DNA from: Selenomonadaceae bacterium
GTDB lineage: Bacteria > Bacillota > Negativicutes > Selenomonadales > Selenomonadaceae
Direction of reading: 5' to 3'
NCBI GenBank assembly: GCA_017484235.1
Contig: JAFUTM010000206.1
Location: 1 to 12,782, forward strand
DNA: 12,782 nucleotides
The notes under the pieces were generated by a model that worked only from the letters and a program-made list of their open reading frames with translations, made no database searches and was not told the DNA's origin. Of the stretch, positions 6,734 through 11,466 are shown piece after piece; position 1 is the stretch's first letter, and each line of letters starts with the position of its first letter. A program made the position numbers and the translations under genes.

Positions 6734-7355
6734 GATATTTTTTACAGTTACAATATTTATTGCGATATTTTTGTCAACTTCAACGACTTTTGCTGCTACG
6801 ATTGAAAAGAACGCCTCAGTTGCGGTTATGGATTTTGGAACTCATCCTGAGGCTGTGCCCATTGATATAGATATTTTCAATGCAGGAAAAGTTGCAAGTG
6901 AATATGTCATTGATAGTCTTGTTAAAAGCAATAAATTTGATGTGATGGATAAATCTATAGTTGAAGATAGAATTAAAGCTGAGAAGCTTAATACTACAGG
7001 TATCATTGACTCTGATACTGCAAGACGAATCGGACAGATTCTTGGTGTAAAATATATCATTTATGGAAATGTAAATGACGTAACTCTCAGTGATGTCAGT
7101 ACAAAAGTCATTGGAAGTGGAGTAACAGTCTGTACGGTTAAAGCGCATTTGATCCTCAGAATGATGAACGTCGAGACGGGTGATATTATTTGTATTGCTA
7201 AAGGTGAAGGCAAATCAAAAAGTTCCGGCGGCTCTGTTGTTTTATTAGATGTTGGTAATGTGTCAGTTACTCAAACGAGTGTACACAACGCTTTAAAGAA
7301 ATCGGCATTTCAGGCAGTTGATATTTTATTAAAACGTCTATATGGAAAATCTTAA
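6723..7355 (+). CDS. CsgG-like exported protein, short form, cassette B copy
   Basis: 210 residues from ATG 6723 (ATG 6726 is equally possible). The start lies inside the end of the long CsgG-like gene, an 11-nt overlap. Upstream in-frame starts would add a non-signal-like leader. Signal peptide about 1-24 (TFA|A), no lipobox. CsgG-type elements: SVAVMDFG (about 32-39), SEYVIDSLVKSNKFDVMDK, TARRIGQILGVKYIIYGNV (about 99-117), HLILRMMNVETGDII (about 142-156), and the C-terminal VHNALKKSAFQAVDILLKRL helix, nearly the same as in the 3296 paralogue. The two inserts, which in CsgG form membrane hairpins, differ most between the copies. The LPP20 gene follows 27 nt downstream and is probably in the same transcript. 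Confidence 0.82.
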   Translation: MMNKIFFTVTIFIAIFLSTSTTFAATIEKNASVAVMDFGTHPEAVPIDIDIFNAGKVASEYVIDSLVKSNKFDVMDKSIVEDRIKAEKLNTTGIIDSDTARRIGQILGVKYIIYGNVNDVTLSDVSTKVIGSGVTVCTVKAHLILRMMNVETGDIICIAKGEGKSKSSGGSVVLLDVGNVSVTQTSVHNALKKSAFQAVDILLKRLYGKS

Positions 7356-7382
7356 TATTAAATAATTAAAGGAGAGATTTTA

Positions 7383-8234
7383 ATGAACACAAGAAAAAAA
7401 GTCATAGTTATTATGACGATGCTTGCATTTATTGTATCAGTCACAGTATTTGCGGCGGAGAGCGGCATTGATTGGAGCAATGGCACTCTTCGTGCAGTTG
7501 GTATGGCAGCTGGCAAATCGGGCGAAACAAGAGTTAATCTGGCAAGAGCTCAGGCTCGACGCGCTGCTCGTATGGATGCTCTACGCAATCTTGCTGAACA
7601 AATGGGAGGCGTACGAGTAACTTCTGAAAGCAGCATGAAAGATTTGGCATTAGTATACGACGATGTGAGGACCGGAATGGAAGCTATTATCAAAAATATG
7701 CAAGAAGCCGGCGAGCCTAAATTTTATGATGATGGTGTTTGCGAATTAGTCTTAGAGGTACCACTTTGGGGTGCTAATTCTTCACTGGCAGAAGTGGCTT
7801 TCCTTCCATTCAAAGACGAAGCGAAAGTTGCTTTCCCTCAACCAAGCACCACATCAACGGGTGAAAATACTGCTGTTGCCGGTGCCACAATTAATGATAA
7901 GCCTTACACCGGCTTGGTAATAGATTGTTCTGGTATGGTTTTACATTCGGTTATGTCGCCAGTTATAAAAAATGATAATGGTCAATCCATTTATGGTCAT
8001 CAGAATTTAGACTATGATAAAGTTATTGAATTTGGAATGGCCTCTTATGTAAGCAGTGTAAATGATCGCGCAGTTACTAAACGTGCTGGCAACAATCCTA
8101 TTGTCGTTAAGGCTGTTGATGTCGAAAATCATAATGTCAATCCTGTTGTTGCAGTCTCCGATGCCGATGCTATCCTAATTGCTAATCAAAGAGATCATTT
8201 TTTAGACACTTGCGCGGTAGTTTTCGTTAGATAA
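7383..8234 (+). CDS. LPP20-family exported protein
   Basis: 283 residues; GGAGAG (7371-7376) precedes ATG 7383. Signal peptide 1-24 (VFA|AES), no lipobox despite the family name. The LPP20-type region is seen at about 45-125: the A-x3-A repeat helix NLARAQARRAARMDALRNLAEQ, then GGVRV and a VCELVLEVPLWG strand. The C-terminal half begins YTGLVIDCSGMVLHSVMSPVI and continues with D.NG..IYG, SNVNDRA-like and NNPIVVKAV segments, a block found behind LPP20 domains in many diderm bacteria. LPP20 proteins accompany CsgG-like proteins in envelope systems, and FlgP of the Vibrio flagellar H-ring is one member. There is only one such gene here although the preceding cassette is duplicated, so it may serve both. 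It is probably co-transcribed with cassette B and is followed by a bidirectional terminator. Confidence 0.82.
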   Translation: MNTRKKVIVIMTMLAFIVSVTVFAAESGIDWSNGTLRAVGMAAGKSGETRVNLARAQARRAARMDALRNLAEQMGGVRVTSESSMKDLALVYDDVRTGMEAIIKNMQEAGEPKFYDDGVCELVLEVPLWGANSSLAEVAFLPFKDEAKVAFPQPSTTSTGENTAVAGATINDKPYTGLVIDCSGMVLHSVMSPVIKNDNGQSIYGHQNLDYDKVIEFGMASYVSSVNDRAVTKRAGNNPIVVKAVDVENHNVNPVVAVSDADAILIANQRDHFLDTCAVVFVR

Positions 8235-8254
8235 TTGATTCAAAATAAAATAAA

Positions 8255-8297
8255 AAGGCACATAATTCTAATCAAAGAGTTATATGCCTTATTTTTT
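8255..8297. terminator. Bidirectional terminator between convergent genes
   Basis: A long stem (8255-8267 with 8278-8290, 13 paired positions interrupted by two single mismatches) has a 6-nt loop. T-rich tails follow on both strands: TTTTTT at 8292-8297 on plus, and TTTTTATTTTATTTT reading on minus. It closes the LPP20 gene (+) and the convergent CsgG-like gene (-). Confidence 0.85.
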
Positions 8298-8321
8298 ATT
8301 GTGGAATTTGTTTTTAAATTT

Positions 8322-9107
8322 TTAAAAATCCGTCTTCACGTTTAATTTTTTACCGCCATTTAGATTCGTCAAAATACCCGAATCACCATAAATTGCATCG
8401 CGGACTGCTTTACTCAGGGCGTTTCTGACACAAACAGCATCGACTTCAAATTTATCAACCTTAATATAATAAGTGCCAAATGAAGGATCGTCCATTGTAA
8501 TAACGCCATTTGCATTGACGTTCGGATTCACATCAGAATTATTGACATTAATGTTGACTTGTCTGACACCAATATATCCAGGTTTGTTTCTAAATGGCTT
8601 AAAAGTTATTTCGGCTTTAGATGAAGAAGATTTACCGGTGCCCATACCTGTACCGACGATTTTCAAAGTCTCAACGTCCACCAGCTTAAGCGTAACATTT
8701 ACCGTTACACTGTGTTTAGACATTACAACCGCATCACTTTTTTTTGCAGTTATACCGGTCAATGAACCGACTAAGACATATTGAGCCGCCGCGAATTTTC
8801 CGAGCATTGGTGCTGCTGACTGGTCAAATAATCCAGAGTCATACATTGAAATCATTTTTGCTATTGCTGTCATCTGTTCGTAGTCTACAAGGTCAAACCA
8901 ATTACTGGCATTAAGCTGCACTATTGCATATTCTGCAGCACTGCTGAAATCTTGGCCGCGAATACCTTCAACGTTACTTTTAATTGCCTTATCAGTGAAC
9001 TGCATTACTGCCACTGCAGGGTGATCTTTGATATTTGCTGCTTCTGCTAAGTTTTCAACAGCCATAAACAAGAGTACAGCCATAAATATTGAAAAAATTT
9101 TCTTCAT
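8322..9107 (-). CDS. CsgG-like exported protein with expanded Asn-rich insert
   Basis: 261 residues on the minus strand. The start at 9107 (ATG) is supported by TGAGGTGG at 9113-9120; the longer GTG start at 9116 overlaps that site. Signal peptide about 1-23 (AEA|ANI), no lipobox. CsgG core: PAVAVMQFTDKA, EYAIVQLNASNWFDLVD, LGKFAAAQYVLVGSLTGI, SVTVNVTLKLVDVETLKIVG (the usual TGE turn is ETL) and the C-terminal VDAVCVRNALSKAVRDAI helix. It differs from the cassette proteins in its second insert, about 60 residues long and Asn/Val-rich (VNINVNNSDVNPNVNANG) with KPFRNKPGY and MDDPSFGTYY elements, where CsgG has its second membrane hairpin. It is convergent to the cassettes and so controlled separately. 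A -10-like TATAAT lies on the minus strand at 9137-9132. An outer-membrane or periplasmic role is inferred. Confidence 0.8.
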   Translation of the reverse strand: MKKIFSIFMAVLLFMAVENLAEAANIKDHPAVAVMQFTDKAIKSNVEGIRGQDFSSAAEYAIVQLNASNWFDLVDYEQMTAIAKMISMYDSGLFDQSAAPMLGKFAAAQYVLVGSLTGITAKKSDAVVMSKHSVTVNVTLKLVDVETLKIVGTGMGTGKSSSSKAEITFKPFRNKPGYIGVRQVNINVNNSDVNPNVNANGVITMDDPSFGTYYIKVDKFEVDAVCVRNALSKAVRDAIYGDSGILTNLNGGKKLNVKTDF

Positions 9108-9131
9108 TGTAACCACCTCACTTTTTAAATA

Positions 9132-9137
9132 ATTATA
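9132..9137 (-). promoter_or_regulatory. Candidate -10 box for the minus-strand CsgG-like gene
   Basis: TATAAT reads on the minus strand 24 nt upstream of the ATG at 9107. The hexamer 17 nt further upstream (TTTTAA) is a poor -35, so this is only a candidate. Confidence 0.35.
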
Positions 9138-9255
9138 TCATATTTTAGAAGCAATTAAAATATTTATATTTAGTCGCAAAATTTTCCATAAAAATTTTTT
9201 ATTTATTGCGCTAAAGCAAACTATATGATAATATATGCAAAAGGAGGCAATTGAT

Positions 9256-9798
9256 ATGAAAAAGTTTTTGGCGATTATGTTTTTAATTATGATATGTGCG
9301 GCTTCAGTAACTTATGCTGCCAATTATCCAAAATATTTGAATTGGGATAACAACTGCCAGTTAATTTGGACTTATTCGCGGAATGGCTTGTATTTAAAGA
9401 GAGATTCTATAATTGTTGAGCAGTTGGATAAAAACAATTATGTTATCACTGCTGATATTGTAAATGTGAGTTATCCTGTGGATAAGGATAATTATACTGA
9501 CGAGCAGATTACTTTTGCTGACAACGCCAATGAGCACCGCATTATACCATTTAGATTTAAATATGATGTGAAGAAAATTAAAATGTACGTTGAGGATACT
9601 GTCAACAATAATAAAGAAAAAAATAAAATAAAATGGAAGTATCTTGACCCAAATAAGGCTGACTCATATTCTGGTTATAAGACGCGCATTGGCGAAATAT
9701 TATTTTACATTACACAAGGCCATAAGTTCTACGGCGGACATACCTGGAAAACTCAAACAGAAGTATTTACCGATAGTTTTTATTCAGATTTTGAATGA
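9256..9798 (+). CDS. Small secreted protein of unknown function
   Basis: 180 residues from ATG 9256, with an ideal AAGGAGG at 9241-9247 eight nt upstream; the in-frame ATG 9235 precedes that site and is rejected. Signal peptide 1-21 (TYA|AN). The mature part starts NYPKYLNWDNNCQLIW and continues with beta-strand-like segments (YLKRDSIIVEQLD, YVITADIVNVSYP) and a charged middle (about 105-130); it ends with KFYGGHTWKTQTEVF. It has no transmembrane helix, lipobox or recognisable catalytic motif. The pattern resembles small periplasmic proteins annotated only as hypothetical in Selenomonas-like genomes (my recollection, not a search). It is transcribed divergently from the CsgG-like gene across a 148-nt intergenic region, and is followed after 98 nt by the TerD gene with no clear terminator between. 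Confidence 0.75.
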   Translation: MKKFLAIMFLIMICAASVTYAANYPKYLNWDNNCQLIWTYSRNGLYLKRDSIIVEQLDKNNYVITADIVNVSYPVDKDNYTDEQITFADNANEHRIIPFRFKYDVKKIKMYVEDTVNNNKEKNKIKWKYLDPNKADSYSGYKTRIGEILFYITQGHKFYGGHTWKTQTEVFTDSFYSDFE

Positions 9799-9843
9799 GG
9801 TTCAGTCATTAACTAGCGTAGAGCGAGATATTGACTTTTATTT

Positions 9844-9875
9844 TATAATATGTTAAATTAATCATAGTTAATCAT
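9844..9875 (+). promoter_or_regulatory. -10-like box and tandem TTAATCAT repeats upstream of terD
   Basis: TATAAT at 9844-9849 is followed by two copies of TTAATCAT (9858-9865 and 9868-9875) with a 10-bp period, just ahead of the terD ribosome binding site. The repeats would cover the transcription start and could be an operator. No good -35 is seen. Confidence 0.35.
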
Positions 9876-9896
9876 TAGATATTGGAGGTTTTAAAT

Positions 9897-10475
9897 ATGG
9901 CTGTTTCACTTCGCAAAGGTCAGAAGGTTGAACTTACCAAAGGTAATCCTAATTTAAAAAAAGTTTTAGTCGGTCTTGGCTGGGATACAAATAAGTATGA
10001 CGGTGGATTTGATTTTGATTTGGACGCAGCGGCGTTCCTTCTCGGCGCCAATGGCAAAGTTACCAGTGATGATGATTTTGTTTTTTATAACAACCTCAAA
10101 CATAAATCCGGCAGTGTCGAACACATGGGCGACAATCTTACCGGTGAAGGCGAAGGCGACGACGAAGAAATTAAAATTGATCTCGATAAAGTTCCTGCGG
10201 ACATACAGAAGATTGATTTTACTGTCACAATTTATGAGGCTGTCCAGCGCAAGCAGTCTTTTGGTCAGGTTGAAAATGCTTACATTCGCGTGGTTGATGA
10301 CGCAACTGGCAAGGAATTGATCCGCTATGATTTAGGTGAAGATTTCTCCATCGAAACAGCTGTTGTCGTTGGTGAACTCTATCGTCACGGTGCAGACTGG
10401 AAGTTTAATGCAATTGGCTCCGGTTTTGAGGGTGGACTCGCTGCACTCGGCAAAAACTTCGGCGTGAACGTTTAA
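9897..10475 (+). CDS. terD: TerD-family calcium-binding stress protein
   Basis: 192 residues, the usual length for TerD/TerE/CABP1 proteins. Start ATG 9897 has GGAGG at 9884-9888; the in-frame ATG 9882 precedes that site. [18 protein letters not shown] is the standard N-terminus. Acidic calcium-ligand residues are present: D39, D41 and D43 in [10 protein letters not shown], and the [13 protein letters not shown] loop at about 78-90, followed by IDLDKVP and the TVTIYEA strand. The family is cytoplasmic and linked to tellurite resistance, phage defence and general envelope or oxidative stress; the biochemical role is unsettled. Here it is solitary, with no terZABCEF or terC neighbour in view, so tellurite resistance should not be assumed. 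The symbol reflects family membership rather than proven orthology. A structured RNA locus starts about 70 nt downstream. Confidence 0.9.
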   Translation: MAVSLRKGQKVELTKGNPNLKKVLVGLGWDTNKYDGGFDFDLDAAAFLLGANGKVTSDDDFVFYNNLKHKSGSVEHMGDNLTGEGEGDDEEIKIDLDKVPADIQKIDFTVTIYEAVQRKQSFGQVENAYIRVVDDATGKELIRYDLGEDFSIETAVVVGELYRHGADWKFNAIGSGFEGGLAALGKNFGVNV

Positions 10476-10508
10476 TTTTTTAATTGCAACGTCACTTCAA
10501 TGAAAATT

Positions 10509-10552
10509 TTGTCAAAGAAACTCCTGATTTCAATCAGGGGAGGAATTGACAA
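10509..10552. repeat. Nested inverted repeat downstream of terD, overlapping the next promoter
   Basis: The outer arms TTGTCAA (10509-10515) and TTGACAA (10546-10552) enclose an inner 9-bp hairpin (10521-10529 with 10532-10540). It is not followed by a T-run, so it is a poor terminator for terD on the plus strand. The right outer arm contains the -35 TTGACA of the RNA promoter, so the element could act as an operator. Confidence 0.55.
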
Positions 10553-10574
10553 CAAAAAGTGAATTTTTTATAAT
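10546..10574 (+). promoter_or_regulatory. Consensus sigma-A promoter of the non-coding RNA
   Basis: TTGACA (10546-10551), a 17-nt spacer, and TATAAT (10569-10574): a perfect match in both hexamers and spacing. The predicted start is about 10581. No open reading frame of note follows; promoters this strong commonly drive stable RNAs. Confidence 0.8.
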
Positions 10575-10874
10575 AAATACTAGCTTCGGTAGAATGTGTA
10601 AAGACACCGAGCAAGAACCAAGCTGGGTCTTTACGTAAAATCATTAGAAGCGCTCTATGAACAGTCCGTTTGACGACTTGCGGATTTTTTGTCTGGGATT
10701 GCCTTGAAACTTTGATTGACGTAATCGCTAAACGAAGATGAGAGGCACGACTAACAAAAAGATGGCTTTGGTAATTAGCCGACCTCTGCTCTAACGAGTA
10801 AGTTAGCCGTATCTAAGCAAATTGGGGCTGTCCTTTATGGATACTCTCAAGCTCGCAATTTTAATTGCGGGTAG

Positions 10875-10903
10875 TTGACAATAATGATAAAAATTGATAT
10901 AGA
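10875..10903 (+). promoter_or_regulatory. Candidate promoter at the 3' end of the RNA locus
   Basis: TTGACA (10875-10880), 17 nt, TATAGA (10898-10903). Good hexamers and spacing, but the start would fall inside the terminator hairpin, so such a transcript would lack the stem's 5' arm and read through into marR. It may instead be chance. Confidence 0.4.
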
Positions 10904-10928
10904 ATCTGCCGAAAATGGCGGATTTTTT
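10903..10928 (+). terminator. Rho-independent terminator of the RNA locus
   Basis: An 8-bp stem (10903-10910 with 10917-10924, one G-U pair), a 6-nt loop and six T residues (10923-10928). The 5' arm overlaps the segment that can pair with the RNA's 5' end. Confidence 0.82.
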
Positions 10929-10929
10929 A

Positions 10930-10957
10930 TTGATAATGATAAATATTTTGATATAAT
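10930..10957 (+). promoter_or_regulatory. Promoter of the marR-like locus
   Basis: TTGATA (10930-10935), 16 nt, TATAAT (10952-10957), 30 nt before the start codon. A GTTGTATA half-site lies just downstream (10965-10972), where a bound repressor would block transcription. Confidence 0.65.
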
Positions 10958-10964
10958 ATAATCA

Positions 10965-10972
10965 GTTGTATA
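10965..10972 (+). promoter_or_regulatory. Candidate MarR operator half-site (GTTGTATA)
   Basis: The exact reverse complement of the left arm (TATACAAC) of the palindrome at 11437-11454, sited between the -10 and the ribosome binding site of marR. MarR proteins commonly repress their own operon from such positions. The matching left arm here is poor (about 4 of 8 bases). Confidence 0.4.
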
Positions 10973-10987
10973 TTTTGAAGGAGCAAA

Positions 10988-11424
10988 ATGATGAATTATG
11001 AATTTTTTATCGAAAGACGATTGTTAAAAATAGGAAATCATCTATTTACAAGGAGAAATAAAAATTTAAAATCATTTGACATAACGACAAGTCAGTCTGA
11101 AGCATTGTTATTTTTTCATCAAAATTCTGATTCGATAGTTTTAGATTTTGCAAAGCACATGATGATAAGTCATCAGGCAGCAAGAAATATAGTTAAGCGT
11201 TTAAAAGATAAAGGATTGGTTAAATTAAAGGATTGGTTAAATTAGAGATTGACGAAAAGGACGCTCGTGCCAGAAAAGTTTATTTGACTGAAAAAGGTAA
11301 AATTTTGCATGATGATTTAGTAAAACTTGGAAGCCGAGAAGGACAACAAATTCTGTCAAAATTTACTGATGAAGAAAAAAATATGCTTGTTGAATTTCTT
11401 GAACGGATAAATGCAAATTTGTAA
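10988..11424 (+). pseudogene. MarR-family transcriptional regulator, frameshifted by a 17-bp tandem duplication
   Basis: AAGGAG (10978-10983) precedes ATG 10988/10991. The N-terminal frame gives a winged-helix start: FFIERRLLKIGNHLF, ITTSQSEALLFF, then the recognition-helix region MISHQAARNIVKRLKDKGLVK, and stops at 11245 after 85 residues. The C-terminal part continues in another frame: LEIDEKDARARKVYLTEKGKILHDDL, the typical wing (D.RDxRA..V.LTEKG) and dimerisation helix, to a stop at 11424. Between them AAAGGATTGGTTAAATT is present twice in direct tandem (11210-11226 and 11227-11243). Removing one copy joins KGLVKLEIDEKD in frame and gives 139 residues, the normal family length. The lesion is therefore a single, potentially revertible 17-bp duplication. 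As it stands the protein lacks the wing and dimerisation helices and should be inactive, leaving the downstream MFS gene derepressed. An assembly error is possible but less likely. Confidence 0.88.
11210..11243 (+). repeat. Exact 17-bp tandem duplication inside marR
   Basis: Two identical adjacent 17-nt units (11210-11226, 11227-11243). 17 is not a multiple of 3, which explains the frameshift. Confidence 0.95.
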
Positions 11425-11436
11425 AATTTACGCATA

Positions 11437-11454
11437 TATACAACAGGTTGCATA
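11437..11454. promoter_or_regulatory. Imperfect palindrome between marR and MFS gene
   Basis: TATACAAC-AG-GTTGCATA, 7 of 8 positions symmetric, ends at the MFS ribosome binding site. It shares its arm with the site upstream of marR. Probably a MarR-type operator; no separate promoter is obvious here. Confidence 0.45.
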
Positions 11455-11466
11455 AAGGAGTAAATT

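Larger units (their letters stand above)
10581..10928 (+). ncRNA. Structured non-coding RNA or riboswitch-like leader, family not recognised
   Basis: About 350 nt from the predicted start to the end of a terminator, with no credible gene in any frame. My base count for 10621-10860 gives 43% GC, against 15% in the 60 nt from 10921. In an AT-rich genome such a GC-rich gene-free stretch marks a structured RNA. Hairpins seen: GTAAAGAC...GTCTTTAC (about 10598-10635) with an inner CC.AGC/GCTGG helix, GATTGC/GTAATC near 10700-10728, AGAGG...CCTCT enclosing a CTAA/TTAG helix (about 10741-10785), CTAAC/GTTAG (about 10791-10806), and CTCGCAATT/AATTGCGGG (about 10852-10872). TTCGGTAGA (10585-10593) can pair with TCTGCCGAA (10905-10913), closing the whole RNA. 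I looked for signatures of RNase P RNA, tmRNA, SRP RNA, T-box and the lysine, cobalamin, SAM, TPP and M-box riboswitches and found none. It could be a stable regulatory RNA or a leader of the marR/MFS operon. Confidence 0.65.

Noticed and set aside
8473..8784. Plus-strand open frame of about 100 codons
   Set aside because: It lies wholly antisense to the well-supported minus-strand CsgG-like gene, has no ribosome binding site and no signal peptide or domain.
2463..9107. Curli (csg) operon
   Set aside because: CsgG-like folds are present but no CsgA/CsgB amyloid repeat proteins, CsgE, CsgF or CsgD are seen, and the CsgG-like proteins lack a lipobox.
10670..10695. Intermediate terminator (GTCCG/CGGAT followed by T residues) ending a short RNA of about 115 nt
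   Set aside because: The stem is only 5-6 bp with a 12-nt loop, so termination would be weak; kept as a minor possibility for a shorter transcript.
10658..10708. Short peptide MNSPFDDLRIFCLGLP within the RNA locus as a leader peptide
   Set aside because: There is no good ribosome binding site and no run of regulatory codons; the segment is better explained by RNA hairpins.
10730..10870. Lysine riboswitch (GAGAGGCAC and CTGTCC...GGA resemble parts of it)
   Set aside because: The conserved core and five-helix order do not fit; the local hairpins AGAGG/CCTCT and CTAAC/GTTAG are incompatible with it, and no lysine gene follows.
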